From contig NZ_AP024882.1 of the NCBI RefSeq assembly GCF_024347675.1, positions 434,001-498,000 of the forward strand: a stretch of DNA of 64,000 nucleotides, read 5' to 3'. The notes under the pieces were generated by a model, which had not been told where the DNA came from, made no database searches, and saw only the letters and a list, made by a program, of their open reading frames with translations. Origin of the DNA: Vibrio ishigakensis (GTDB taxonomy: Bacteria > Pseudomonadota > Gammaproteobacteria > Enterobacterales > Vibrionaceae). The position numbers and the translations under genes are program-made. Positions within the stretch are counted from its first letter, which is position 1, and each line of letters opens with the position of its first letter. This document shows, in pieces, positions 34,171 through 43,251 of this stretch.

Positions 34171-34250
34171 AAGCCTGTCCAGCATTGAAGAATAACTATA
34201 ACAACGTCAGTTGGAGCAAACCCCAGAGCAGATCGCCTGGGGTTTTTTTT
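34171..34250 (+). ncRNA. qrrX: Candidate Qrr-sponge small RNA (QrrX-like)
   Basis: A predicted RNA of about 80 nt runs from a promoter-like element at 34135-34164 to a strong terminator (AAACCCCAG/CTGGGGTTT stem, 34218-34245, then eight T). Positions 34199-34214 read TAACAACGTCAGTTGG, the exact complement of CCAACTGACGTTGTTA, the core shared by Vibrio Qrr RNAs as I remember it. This is the hallmark of QrrX, a V. cholerae sRNA that base-pairs with Qrr1-4 and inactivates them. The U-rich terminator fits Hfq binding. The 5' end is a guess. It overlaps the stop codon of the convergent gene by two bases. Confidence 0.6.
34218..34250 (+). terminator. Terminator of the qrrX-like RNA
   Basis: A 9-bp stem (AAACCCCAG/CTGGGGTTT) with a 10-nt loop ends in eight consecutive T, typical of Hfq-dependent sRNAs. 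Confidence 0.85.
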
Positions 34251-34749
34251 ATTCAGAGTCAGCTTCTGCCGCTGTCATCCCCGGCATAAGATCATCAATA
34301 GTCGCGATATAACGCTCGATTACTGGATGTTCAAGCTGCTCTTCTTCACGCAGTATCCATCGCTGTTCAAGTTTCAGGTCGGTATAGGTGCCGTCTTTAA
34401 ACTCACCACGCCAACGAACCTTAAATCTCACTTCGTATTTGCCATTGGCGAGAAACAGTACCTCAAGCTTATCGATGTCATGGTCATCAGATACCAGCAA
34501 GCCGTGAATCCAACGATGCCATTCCAAAAACTCCTCGCGAGAGCGGATCTTGTAATCAGGAAAATCTACATGAATATCGCTAGCTACTAGCTCGGAAAAC
34601 GCCTCAGCTGGAACAAGCTCTTTCCCTACCGTTGCGCGCTCGTACATAGCGAACACCTTATAAACAAAGCTCTTGATGTCGTTGAGTGTGAACTTTCGCT
34701 GTTGAAACTCGTTGATAAGGGAGTCATAGGAAGTGGTTTTGTATTGCAT
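34249..34749 (-). CDS. NTF2/SnoaL-like protein
   Basis: The start at 34749 is supported by AGGAG 7 nt upstream and gives 166 residues; the 13 codons before it are unlikely. After an N-terminal helical segment the protein has an NTF2-like cone: FVYKVFAMYERATVGKELVPAEAFSELVASDIHVDFPDYKIRSREEFLEWHRWIHGLL, then strands YEVRFKVRWRGEFKDGTYTDLKLEQRWIL. It probably binds or transforms a small molecule; no catalytic residues can be named. The gene is convergent with the qrrX-like RNA. Confidence 0.72.
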   Translation of the reverse strand: MQYKTTSYDSLINEFQQRKFTLNDIKSFVYKVFAMYERATVGKELVPAEAFSELVASDIHVDFPDYKIRSREEFLEWHRWIHGLLVSDDHDIDKLEVLFLANGKYEVRFKVRWRGEFKDGTYTDLKLEQRWILREEEQLEHPVIERYIATIDDLMPGMTAAEADSE

Positions 34750-34848
34750 ACTTGGCTCCTGATGCTTAATGGCTTTAGCATACGCCATTAGGCAGTTCGT
34801 AGAAGTCTAGGTTTAGCTAATTGATTATTAGATAAAAACTAACAGCCA

Positions 34849-36012
34849 CTATTCCACGCTAGGTGGAACCTCTGTCCAAAGCTTATGCTCAAGCTTCAAC
34901 TGATAGCCATGCTTGTAAAGGTCTTGCATATAAGCTTCCTCTGACTGCTCTCGATTTGGCTCAAAATCCGAGTCAATATAGGCCAGTTTGAAGTTAAACT
35001 CATGCTCTTGTGAGAAGTGATACAGAAACTCCACATCTCCTACTCCTTGGTTACGAATAAGCGCTGACAATGAGCGAGAAGATATATCCGCAAACTCGTA
35101 AGGAACCGGCTGATAGGTAGGTTTCAGACGACTATTGCGAATCACGTAGATATTTTGCTCACGTCCAAAATTTGGTATGTCATGACGCGCCCACTGTGGC
35201 ACCAGAAATACTTGCCTTGAGACACCGCCGTCAACGTGCATCTCATCATAAGAATGCACACCGTCGTCTATGGTGATTAGCTTGGCAGGAAAGGCTCCTG
35301 GAATCGTGCTACTGGCGATAATCACCTCTTGGATGAGGGTTCGCGCATCGTCGTTGCCCACCTGCGCTATCTTGCCGATATCCCAGATAGCCATCTTCTC
35401 GTTATCTAGGTTAGTAGTACCCACTAATAAGACGCGGCTTTTGCTCCTCTCTTCGGCGAGCTTTTTCATCATCTCATCGGTAATGGCATCACGAACCTTA
35501 CTCTCAAAGCCTTGTGTGTCCAGCAAGGCTCTTTGCGAAAACATTGAGAATATGGAGTTAAGACGAAACATCTCATCAAGAGGCGTAGCGGTATAGTAGT
35601 TCTTGAGTTCATCATCATAGTCTTCACCTAGGTAGGCAAATACCGAGACCAGTGCACCGGTAGAAACACCCGTCACTACATCAAACTCTGGTCTTTCACC
35701 GCTTTCGCTCCATGCATTCAAGACACCCGCGGAGAAGGCACCATCAACACCGCCACCAGAAAGCGCTAGGTAATTGAATGCCTCGCCCTCGGGTTTATCC
35801 TCGGCCATTTTTGCAAAGCCTGAACTAGGGTCATAGCCAGTGATGTTGGTACTCACGCCATCCCACACCCGCAAGCCTTCCACGCCTAGCGGGTGAATAA
35901 ACTGAGAATCCATAGAGACATTGCGCTCAGGGGCAGAACTGCAAGCCACCAGCAAACCGGAGAGAGCCACAACCATAAAGTGGCGCTTAAATTTGCAGGT
36001 GTTGTTGTTCAT
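34849..36012 (-). CDS. Patatin-like phospholipase lipoprotein
   Basis: The 387-residue protein has a lipoprotein signal (LSGLLVAC, Cys24) and a patatin domain with all parts of the Ser-Asp dyad: the oxyanion loop SGGGVDGAF at about 85-93, Ser117 in GVSTG, and the DGG motif in HVDGGVSRQV. It should be a lipid acyl hydrolase anchored at the outer or inner membrane facing the periplasm. Its C-terminal third (RNSRLKPTYQPV...) is typical of longer patatin lipoproteins in gamma-proteobacteria. Confidence 0.9.
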   Translation of the reverse strand: MNNNTCKFKRHFMVVALSGLLVACSSAPERNVSMDSQFIHPLGVEGLRVWDGVSTNITGYDPSSGFAKMAEDKPEGEAFNYLALSGGGVDGAFSAGVLNAWSESGERPEFDVVTGVSTGALVSVFAYLGEDYDDELKNYYTATPLDEMFRLNSIFSMFSQRALLDTQGFESKVRDAITDEMMKKLAEERSKSRVLLVGTTNLDNEKMAIWDIGKIAQVGNDDARTLIQEVIIASSTIPGAFPAKLITIDDGVHSYDEMHVDGGVSRQVFLVPQWARHDIPNFGREQNIYVIRNSRLKPTYQPVPYEFADISSRSLSALIRNQGVGDVEFLYHFSQEHEFNFKLAYIDSDFEPNREQSEEAYMQDLYKHGYQLKLEHKLWTEVPPSVE

Positions 36013-36232
36013 GCTCTGTCTCTTGGTCTAACTGCTGCGGTGCCATGTTCGAAAAAACATGATAATGAATTCATCTTTCCTTGATTAGTGGCCATCAGCG
36101 AGATTGATTGTCACAAAAATTGTGTCGATACCTTTTAGTATCAAATCAGACAGTGCTAACTCCATCCAGTAGCCATTAACCTTTGATAACAGTTTATAGA
36201 ATGAAGTATTAAATAAGTGAACTGGAAGTGCA

Positions 36233-36253
36233 CTTGCCTCAACAGGAGGCAAG
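36233..36253 (-). terminator. Hairpin after the GntR gene
   Basis: A perfect 8-bp stem (CTTGCCTC/GAGGCAAG) with a 5-nt loop lies just past the GntR stop codon. The minus-strand T-run is weak, so termination is possible but not certain. Confidence 0.45.
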
Positions 36254-36269
36254 CGGATCTGTAATTTCC

Positions 36270-36977
36270 TTATCGGTAGGCGATGTAGTCAAAGCTGTAT
36301 TGGTTCACTCTGAAATAGTGAATGGTGTATTCGAACACCTCACCGCTAGCAAGCTCACCTACAGAATCAACCCTAATAACAGGTTGCGATACCTCAATAT
36401 TGAGTTCGTTTGCGGTGGCTATATCTAAAATCTGCGGCTTAATAGATTGTCGAGATAGCTTAATCTGAAGTCCTTTTGTTTTCTCGATATAGTCATATTT
36501 AGAGCTTCGCATCGCACTGATGCTGAGGTCTGGAAACAGGGCTACAGGCAAAAACGTGTGTTCTAAAACTTCGGGTTCATCATCGATAAGTCTCAAACGG
36601 CGTATAGAATAAACCTCTTCACCCAAATCCAGTTCAAGCTTTTCCGCCACCAACTCGTCACACTCAATCAACTCAAAGGTAATGATCTTAGAGCTCGGTG
36701 TTTTACCTTGTGCTGAAACCTCTTCAACAAAGCCACTTAGCTGCAAAGCATTATGTTGGGCCTTAGGCGCTTTTACGTAGGTACCACTACCACGCTGCCT
36801 GAATAGCAGGTCCTTTTCCACCAGCTTTTGCATCGCCTTTCTGATGGTAACTCGACTGACATCAAACTCCTGTTGAAGCTCTCCCTCGGTAGGCAACATT
36901 GAACCTGCTGGCAGTTCTCCACTACTGATTCTCTCAATCAAAATATCAGCAATCTGCAAGTATCTTGGCTTATTCAT
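36270..36977 (-). CDS. GntR-family regulator (HutC/UTRA type) of the alpha-glucoside genes
   Basis: Starting at the ATG at 36977 with AGGAG 6 nt upstream, the 235-residue protein has a GntR winged helix (YLQIADILIERISSGELPAGSMLPTEGELQQEFDVSRVTIRKAMQKLVEKDLLFRQRGSGTYV) and a C-terminal UTRA ligand-binding domain. The divergent 6-phospho-alpha-glucosidase and PTS genes are the obvious targets, so the effector is probably a phosphorylated glucoside. Repeated ATACTTTT motifs in the shared promoter region may be its operators. Confidence 0.88.
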   Translation of the reverse strand: MNKPRYLQIADILIERISSGELPAGSMLPTEGELQQEFDVSRVTIRKAMQKLVEKDLLFRQRGSGTYVKAPKAQHNALQLSGFVEEVSAQGKTPSSKIITFELIECDELVAEKLELDLGEEVYSIRRLRLIDDEPEVLEHTFLPVALFPDLSISAMRSSKYDYIEKTKGLQIKLSRQSIKPQILDIATANELNIEVSQPVIRVDSVGELASGEVFEYTIHYFRVNQYSFDYIAYR

Positions 36978-37083
36978 GGTTACTCCTCTATGACGGACAC
37001 ATGCTACCCACAAAACGTGACAAATAATACATTAATAGTACTTTTCTTTGTTTTTACCGTGATCCCTGTAATACGAAGCAACT

Positions 37084-37131
37084 AAAGTATCCCAAATGTA
37101 TTGCCTACCATAATACTTTTGAGATACTTTT
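37084..37131. promoter_or_regulatory. Candidate GntR operators upstream of the glvA-like gene
   Basis: AAAGTAT (37084-37090) faces two direct copies of ATACTTTT (37113-37120 and 37124-37131). The inverted and direct arrangement lies between the divergent GntR and GH4 genes, about 30-80 bp upstream of the latter. Confidence 0.45.
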
Positions 37132-37162
37132 ATCCCATCAGATACACATTGGGATATCAAAG

Positions 37163-38488
37163 ATGAAAAAACAAAATCTAACCGTAGTAGGTGCCGGCAG
37201 TACCTATACCCTGGGCATGATGAACAGCCTAATCGCAGAAAAAGAGACCTTTCCGCTAAAACGCGTTGTGTTCTATGACATTGACGCTGAGCGCCAAGAG
37301 TCGAATGCAAAAGCTACTGAGATCCTGTTCAGAGAACACTATCCAGAGGTTGAAGAGTTTATCTACACCACAGATAAAGAAACGGCATTCTCTGGCTCAG
37401 ACTTCTTCTTTATTCAAATTCGTACTGGTGGCTTACAAGCACGCGAACGAGATGAGCAAATACCGCTATCTCATGGATGTGTAGGTCAGGAGACATGCGG
37501 TGCAGGCGGTATGGCTTATGGCCTGAGATCGATCGGAGATATGATCCAACTGATCAACGAGATTCGTTGTTACAGCCCTGAAGCCTGGATCCTTAACTAC
37601 ACCAACCCTGCAGCCATAGTTGCAGAGGCTTTGAATAGAGAGTTTCCTGAAGACAAACGCATCTTGAACATCTGTGATATGCCGGCCGCTATCATGGTGA
37701 GCTATGCAAACTTACTAGGATGCGAGTTCTGGGATCTGGTTCCGGAGTACTTCGGTCTTAACCACTACGGCTGGTTTACCAAGATCAAAAACAAGCAAGG
37801 CCAAGATCTTACTGACGAGATTAAAAATATCATTTTGAATCAGGGTATTAGTGCTATCGACCCTGAAATTGCAGACGATCCATCTTGGCAGGCGACCTTC
37901 AAAAACATGCAAACCATGTTGGCAGATAACCCAGAATATCTACCTAACACCTACCTGCAGTACTACTTGTACCCTGAAAAGATGGTAGCGAAAGAGGACA
38001 TCAACAACACTCGTGCCCGTCAGGTAATCAATGGTCGTGAGAAGCGTGTATTCGAACTAAACCAACGCATTATCGATGCGGGTACCACCGCGAATGAAGA
38101 ACTGCATGCCGACATCCATGGCCGCTATATGGTGCGTGTTGCTGCATCACTGGCTTACAACATGGGTGATACCTATCTGGTCATAGTGCAGAACAACGGC
38201 ATCATCGAAAACCTGCAGAATGACGCCATGGTAGAAGTACCTTGTGCTCTAACCAACGACGGACCTAAAGCCTTCTCTGTTGGACAAATTCCAACATTCC
38301 AAAAGGCCATGATTGAGAGCCAACTCGGCTATGAAAAGCTGGTCGTTGACGCATGGTACGAAGGTAACAAACAAAAACTTATAAATGCTCTAACCCTCAA
38401 CCGTACCGTTATCAATATCCCTACAGCAAAAGCCATCGTCGATGAGCTATTAGAAGAAAATAAAATCTACCTACCACAATTTTTTTAA
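37163..38488 (+). CDS. glvA: 6-phospho-alpha-glucosidase (GH4)
   Basis: The 441-residue protein is a family 4 glycosidase: NAD-binding VGAGSTYTLG at residues 9-18, metal-binding Cys171 in CDMPAAI, and YFGLNHYGWFT. The CDMP form of the cysteine motif marks alpha-specific members such as GlvA/MalH, while beta-specific ones have CN-I/V-P. It hydrolyses maltose 6-phosphate and related phospho-alpha-glucosides by an NAD- and Mn-dependent redox route in the cytoplasm. The downstream PTS gene supplies the substrate. The divergent GntR protein is the likely regulator. Confidence 0.92.
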   Translation: MKKQNLTVVGAGSTYTLGMMNSLIAEKETFPLKRVVFYDIDAERQESNAKATEILFREHYPEVEEFIYTTDKETAFSGSDFFFIQIRTGGLQARERDEQIPLSHGCVGQETCGAGGMAYGLRSIGDMIQLINEIRCYSPEAWILNYTNPAAIVAEALNREFPEDKRILNICDMPAAIMVSYANLLGCEFWDLVPEYFGLNHYGWFTKIKNKQGQDLTDEIKNIILNQGISAIDPEIADDPSWQATFKNMQTMLADNPEYLPNTYLQYYLYPEKMVAKEDINNTRARQVINGREKRVFELNQRIIDAGTTANEELHADIHGRYMVRVAASLAYNMGDTYLVIVQNNGIIENLQNDAMVEVPCALTNDGPKAFSVGQIPTFQKAMIESQLGYEKLVVDAWYEGNKQKLINALTLNRTVINIPTAKAIVDELLEENKIYLPQFF

Positions 38489-38500
38489 TAACTGAAACAA

Positions 38501-38532
38501 CCACTTAGATGGAGTCTTCTCTATCTAAGTGG
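38501..38532 (+). other. Intercistronic hairpin between the GH4 and PTS genes
   Basis: A perfect 10-bp stem (CCACTTAGAT/ATCTAAGTGG) with a 12-nt loop and only a short T-poor tail lies between the two genes, 18 nt before the PTS ATG. It may tune relative expression of the two cistrons. Confidence 0.55.
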
Positions 38533-38549
38533 CCTTTATTGGGGTCACT

Positions 38550-40097
38550 ATGAAAGACATGATACAAAGATTTGGAGCGGCCATGTTCGTTCCTGTTTTG
38601 CTCTTCCCTGCCGCAGGTATGCTCCTCGGCTTTACCGTAATGCTACTCAACCAAGACCTTTTCCCTTGGGCTGTCGAGGGCTCGACCTGGCATAGCATCT
38701 CGACTATCTTGCTACAGGCATCCCTAGCCGTGTTCAAAAACATGTCGCTAGTGTTTGCACTCGGTCTGCCTATTGCCCTAGCAAAATCGGCTTCTGGTCG
38801 AGCTGTTCTGGCTACTCTCGTTTCTTATATCACCTTCAACTATGTAGTAGGTGGCATCCTACAATTTTGGGGAGCAGATCTAGGCGTTAACTATGTGGCG
38901 GGTGAGCGCGGTCTAACAGAAATTGGCGGAATCCTAACACTGGACACCAATCTTCTTGGCTCCATTGTCATCGCGAGCATCTCTGTGTGGGTGCACAATA
39001 AATACTTCGACCATAAACTGCCTGACTGGGCTTCTGTTTTTAACGGCACACCATTAGTTGTCATCATCAGTTTCCCTATCATGGTCTCTATTGCTGTTAT
39101 CACCTGTTTTGTTTGGCCAACCATCCAAGATGGCATCAACGGCCTACAGACCTTCTTGGTAAACGCAGGAGCATTTGGCGTTTGGGCATTCACACTGCTT
39201 GAGCGTTTATTGATCCCAACCGGCCTACATCACTTCGTTTATGGCCCAGTTTTCTACGGTCCTGTGGCGGTCGATGGCGGTACAGTTGCTTACTGGATTC
39301 AACACATTCAAGACTTCGCCGCAAACAGCGCACCACTGACAGAGCAGTTCCCACAAGGTGGTCTAATGCTTACCGGTATGGGTAAGGTGTTTGGTTGCAC
39401 AGGTATTGCACTTGCGCTCTACTCAACTGCAAAACCAGAGAAGAAAAAGATGGTCTTGGGTCTGGTACTAGGTGCAGCAATCACTGCAATCCTGACCGGT
39501 ATCACTGAGCCGATTGAATTCACCTTCCTATTTATCGCCCCTGCGCTGTTTGCTTTGCATGCAGTATTGTCGGCGACTATGGCGACTATCGCATACATGC
39601 TGGGTGTTTCAGGTAACTTCCAAACAGGTCTTATCGACTTTGTTTTCCAAAACTGGCTACCTCTTGGTTCCAACCACATGGGCACCTATCTGATTCAGAT
39701 TGCTCTTGGTCTAACCTTCACTGCAATCTACTTCTTTACCTTCCGTGCCATCATTCTTAAATACGACCTTAAAACCCCTGGTCGCAATGATGCTGAAGTT
39801 AAACTGGTTTCAAAAGCAGATTATAAAGCGGCTAAATCAGGAAATGGCGCTATGGAAGATAGCCAAGCAAACGCCTTTATCCAAGGACTGGGCGGCGCAA
39901 GCAACATCGAACTTTTAACCAACTGTGCAACTCGACTGCGCGTGAAAGTCAAAGATGCATCTCAGGTTCAGCCTACTGAGTATTTCCAACAGCAGGGTGC
40001 TGTGAATGTAGTAAGAAATGGAGACAGTTTTCAGATAATCGTCGGTCTGACCGTACCCCAAGTGCGGGAAGAGATGAGTCAACTGATCCAAGCATAA
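38550..40097 (+). CDS. glvC: Alpha-glucoside PTS EIICB component
   Basis: The ATG at 38550 with GGGG 7 nt upstream gives 515 residues. The EIIC domain has ten or so membrane helices with LLERLLIPTGLHHFVYGPVFYGP and TGITEPIEFTFLFIAPALF, typical of the glucose/glucoside superfamily. The C-terminal EIIB domain carries the phosphocysteine in IELLTNCATRLRVKV. No EIIA is fused or adjacent, so phosphate probably comes from EIIA-glucose, as for other members. With the GH4 enzyme it forms a complete uptake and cleavage route for maltose-like sugars. Confidence 0.9.
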   Translation: MKDMIQRFGAAMFVPVLLFPAAGMLLGFTVMLLNQDLFPWAVEGSTWHSISTILLQASLAVFKNMSLVFALGLPIALAKSASGRAVLATLVSYITFNYVVGGILQFWGADLGVNYVAGERGLTEIGGILTLDTNLLGSIVIASISVWVHNKYFDHKLPDWASVFNGTPLVVIISFPIMVSIAVITCFVWPTIQDGINGLQTFLVNAGAFGVWAFTLLERLLIPTGLHHFVYGPVFYGPVAVDGGTVAYWIQHIQDFAANSAPLTEQFPQGGLMLTGMGKVFGCTGIALALYSTAKPEKKKMVLGLVLGAAITAILTGITEPIEFTFLFIAPALFALHAVLSATMATIAYMLGVSGNFQTGLIDFVFQNWLPLGSNHMGTYLIQIALGLTFTAIYFFTFRAIILKYDLKTPGRNDAEVKLVSKADYKAAKSGNGAMEDSQANAFIQGLGGASNIELLTNCATRLRVKVKDASQVQPTEYFQQQGAVNVVRNGDSFQIIVGLTVPQVREEMSQLIQA

Positions 40098-40115
40098 GCC
40101 TTTAACCTCTCAATC

Positions 40116-40145
40116 AAAGCCTTTGTCTATGACAAAGGCTTTTTA
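40116..40145. terminator. Terminator after the PTS EIICB gene
   Basis: A perfect 12-bp stem (AAAGCCTTTGTC/GACAAAGGCTTT) with a TAT loop runs into T; it sits between convergent genes and may work in both directions. Confidence 0.88.
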
Positions 40146-41012
40146 GTTCGCATCAACAAACCTTGCCCTAAACTCCTTAGGCGTCATCTGTTTATACTTT
40201 AAAAACAGACGATTAAAGTTCGAAAGGTTATTGAACCCTGAAAGCTCTGCCACCAGAGAAATAGGTTTGTCGGTTTGAATCAGCAATGAGCATGCCTTTC
40301 CTAACCTCACTTGGTTAATGTATGCATTTACGCTCTGCCCCATCATTTTCTTAAAAAAGCGCCCTAAAGTGCTCTCACTCATGCCAACCTTTTGAGACAA
40401 CTCATTCAACGAGATAGCTTGCGTATAGTTGTCATGAATCGCCTCTAAAAGCACACCAAGCAGGCGTTGTTCACGCTTATCTGAATCGTGGCTCCCCAGT
40501 GCTTGTTCCACTGAAATAAAGTCATACTCAGCCGAACTGCTAATCGCATCTAGGATCTGTAACATCAGGGCGAGACGCTGCGTAGGGTTGGCTAAATCTA
40601 GGGATTCAAACAGAGGTAGAGAGGTTTTCGCTAACGCCTTGGGAAAGACGATGCCTCGCTGAGCCTGTTCTAACAGGGGCAAAACGCTACGGCACTCAGG
40701 AAACAATCGAGCCACTTCCTGAATCCATTGCATATCAAACCACAGCACATAAACGCGCTGTTCCAAACCAGAGTCCAAGCTGGTTCTCGACTGCCAAGTG
40801 TGGGGAATATTGGGGCCAAGCAGAACCAAATCATAGTCACCATATTCGGAGATGGTATCACCAATGTAGCGCTCACCCGCACTGTTCAAGGTTAGAGTAA
40901 GTTCGAACTCAGGATGAAAGTGCCACTCAAACGGAATTGACTCTAATCTACGGATAAGCAGCTGCCACGAGCTATCCTGTGCGTACTCTACCTTTTCAAA
41001 CTGCGCCTTCAT
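40143..41012 (-). CDS. AraC-family regulator with cupin sensor domain
   Basis: The 289-residue protein has an N-terminal cupin-like domain (PFEWHFHPEFELTLTLNSAGERYIGD ... LVLLGPNIPHTW) and a C-terminal pair of AraC helix-turn-helices (SLNELSQKVGMSESTLGRFFKKMMGQSVNAYINQVRLGKACSLL and PISLVAELSGFNNLSNFNRLF). It is divergent from the phytanoyl-CoA dioxygenase-like gene, its likely target. Confidence 0.9.
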   Translation of the reverse strand: MKAQFEKVEYAQDSSWQLLIRRLESIPFEWHFHPEFELTLTLNSAGERYIGDTISEYGDYDLVLLGPNIPHTWQSRTSLDSGLEQRVYVLWFDMQWIQEVARLFPECRSVLPLLEQAQRGIVFPKALAKTSLPLFESLDLANPTQRLALMLQILDAISSSAEYDFISVEQALGSHDSDKREQRLLGVLLEAIHDNYTQAISLNELSQKVGMSESTLGRFFKKMMGQSVNAYINQVRLGKACSLLIQTDKPISLVAELSGFNNLSNFNRLFLKYKQMTPKEFRARFVDAN

Positions 41013-41175
41013 AACCTAATACTTAGCCGCCCATTAAAAACCACTCAATGACCGAAAAGTATCATCAATTGCTGTTTTTGTATCACTTGAGGATGTTATT
41101 TGTTGCCAGAATGTGACCAAAGCAAAGAGCCTGGCTAAGACCAAGGCTCACCAACACCCTACACAAGGAAACCTC

Positions 41176-42141
41176 ATGAAGAACAAATATGGCTTTGGTG
41201 ACAACGCACCGGGAAACAACAGCGTTTCAAACATCAACTCAGCTCAGCTAAAAGACATCCGTAAAAGTCTGCCACTGAAGAAACTGACCCAAGAGCAGTT
41301 CGACTTCTGGCAGCACAATGGGTATCTGGTGATCCCGCAGATCATCTCCCCTGAGGCAGTTAAGCGCTCTCAAGATTTCCTATGGGAATTCCAAGAAATG
41401 GACCCGAAAGATTCACAAACCTGGTATCAAGCCCAGCGTCGTGACCATGCCATGGTGGAATTGAATAACTCCGGAATGGTTGAGTGCTATAACAACCAGG
41501 TGCTGTGGGACAACCGCCAAAACCCAGATGTGTATAACGCCTTTGTAGATATCTGGGATCAAGAGGAATTGTGGGTGACCATAGACAGAGCCAACCTTAA
41601 CCCGCCTAACAAATTAGGACGTGAGTTCAGTGGCTTTGTTCATTGGGATGCGGACACCTCACTAGACCCACTACCAGTGAACGTTCAAGGTGTATTAGCC
41701 CTGTCAGATACCAATGAAGAAACCGGTGGTTTTCAGTGTGTGCCTGAGCTTTATCGTCAGCTAGAGGTGTGGCGTGAAACCCAACCTGAAGATCGTGACC
41801 CATTTGTGCCAGACCTTGAGGGTTTCAAGGTAGATTTTATCGAGATGAAGGCCGGTGACCTGCTTATCTTTAACAGCCTGCTTCCACATGGTATTCGACC
41901 AAACCAGTCGGACCAAGTTCGAATGGCGCAGTATATCTCTATGGTTCCTGCGGAAGAGAGCAACACCACCATTCGCGACTGGCGCATTAACTCATGGAAA
42001 GAGCGTCTAGCGCCTGAGGGCTTCGCTTTCCCTGGAGACCCAAGAAACTGGGAGCAGGTGAAGTACCCACAAGCGAAACTCACACCTCTTGGTGAGAAGC
42101 TACTTGGTCTAAAAGACTGGAAAATAGCAGAACCTGTTTAA
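41176..42141 (+). CDS. Phytanoyl-CoA dioxygenase-family protein
   Basis: The ATG at 41176 with AAGGA 7 nt upstream gives 321 residues; the frame reaches 41113 through a GTG that is less likely. The Fe(II)/2-oxoglutarate dioxygenase facial triad is visible: His156 and Asp158 in GFVHWDADTS and His238 in LLPHGIRPN, with Arg249 as a candidate 2-oxoglutarate anchor. Bacterial members hydroxylate varied small molecules. The divergent AraC gene with a cupin sensor suggests induction by its substrate. Confidence 0.88.
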   Translation: MKNKYGFGDNAPGNNSVSNINSAQLKDIRKSLPLKKLTQEQFDFWQHNGYLVIPQIISPEAVKRSQDFLWEFQEMDPKDSQTWYQAQRRDHAMVELNNSGMVECYNNQVLWDNRQNPDVYNAFVDIWDQEELWVTIDRANLNPPNKLGREFSGFVHWDADTSLDPLPVNVQGVLALSDTNEETGGFQCVPELYRQLEVWRETQPEDRDPFVPDLEGFKVDFIEMKAGDLLIFNSLLPHGIRPNQSDQVRMAQYISMVPAEESNTTIRDWRINSWKERLAPEGFAFPGDPRNWEQVKYPQAKLTPLGEKLLGLKDWKIAEPV

Positions 42142-42149
42142 ATTAAATG

Positions 42150-42172
42150 GCCTGAGATACTCAGGCTTTTTT
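42150..42172. terminator. Terminator between the dioxygenase and LysR genes
   Basis: A perfect 7-bp stem (GCCTGAG/CTCAGGC) with an ATA loop followed by six T; it serves the plus-strand gene, and the LysR stop codon adjoins. Confidence 0.85.
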
Positions 42173-43097
42173 ATTCACTTTGAGACAATCTCTCAAAAGC
42201 GTCTTCTATCAAAGAAATAAACCACTTGTACTTAGCGGACTCCAGATTCTTGCGATGAATAAAGATAAACAGCTCCATGCTCCCTATATCTTCGACATCG
42301 GGTATATGAACCTGCTTCAGATTGCCGTGATAAGACTTGGCTACTGGTGCAAAGCAAGGTGCAACCAAGTCGGTTGTTGCCACGGTATCCAATAACCCCA
42401 TAACCGAGGTGGTACGCATAGCCACCTGAATAGGCTTACCTAGGTTTTTCATTTTATCTTCGAGGCGTGAGCGCTTAGTTGGATCCCAATAGGCTAAGTC
42501 AATGTGAGCAATAAGCAGTTCGCTGAGCTCATCTAGGCTGATCTCAGTTTTATCAAGCCAGTGTTCCTCCCTCATTGCCAGCACGAAAGGCAGTCGAGTC
42601 AAAGGCAGGGCCACAATCTCACTCGGAAGCTTGTCGGTTTCAAAATGGATGGCGATATCTATTTCATCATCACACAGCGCTCTTAAGGTGCTGGACGATA
42701 TGGAATGGGTAACCAGGGTTGACTTGGGACTCTGCTCTATCAGTCCTATGAGCAAAGCAGGGGTTAGCCAAGGCAAGACATGAGGATTTAGGTCAACCCT
42801 GAAGCTCTCTTTAATGTTAGAAGGTTCAAACTGTCTGCCCTCCTCTAGTGCCGAGGCAAGACCATCAAGTAAGGGAGAAACCCTTTGATATAAGGCATCA
42901 GAATAAGGGGTAGGAACAAACTTTCGACCGGAAAGTACAAATAACTCTTCACCTAGTGACTCTTTCAACTTCTTAATATTCTGACTCACCGCTGGAGTTG
43001 TCACGAATAGCTTTTCACTGGCACGGCTTAGGCTTTTTTCCCGATACACAGCCACAAAAACCTTCAGAAGATTTAGGTCAATTCTATCGATATTCAC
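42171..43097 (-). CDS. LysR-family transcriptional regulator
   Basis: The 308-residue protein has a typical N-terminal LysR helix-turn-helix (DLNLLKVFVAVYREKSLSRASEKLFVTTPAVSQNIKKLKESLGEELF) and an effector domain. It is divergent from the gene for a beta-barrel-like exported protein at 43252, with 154 bp between starts, so it likely controls that gene and possibly the DUF1254 lipoprotein gene behind it. The effector is unknown. Confidence 0.88.
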   Translation of the reverse strand: MNIDRIDLNLLKVFVAVYREKSLSRASEKLFVTTPAVSQNIKKLKESLGEELFVLSGRKFVPTPYSDALYQRVSPLLDGLASALEEGRQFEPSNIKESFRVDLNPHVLPWLTPALLIGLIEQSPKSTLVTHSISSSTLRALCDDEIDIAIHFETDKLPSEIVALPLTRLPFVLAMREEHWLDKTEISLDELSELLIAHIDLAYWDPTKRSRLEDKMKNLGKPIQVAMRTTSVMGLLDTVATTDLVAPCFAPVAKSYHGNLKQVHIPDVEDIGSMELFIFIHRKNLESAKYKWFISLIEDAFERLSQSE

Positions 43098-43251
43098 TGC
43101 TACCCCACTCTATAAATCATCACTTTGCAGTTAAGCAATGCTTAACATTATCTTTAATCGATATAAATATTCTTAATCATACAACCTATATATATTGGCC
43201 ACAAATCAGTTCCGCCCGCCCTTTAGGGGCTTAATACAATTAGAGAACCCA

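Noticed and set aside
34141..34260. A Qrr gene on the minus strand, because that strand reads CCAACTGACGTTGTTA
   Set aside because: The strong terminator and T-run belong to the plus strand, and the minus strand lacks the first Qrr hairpin, a Qrr-type terminator and a sigma-54 promoter in the right place. A plus-strand RNA complementary to Qrr fits better.
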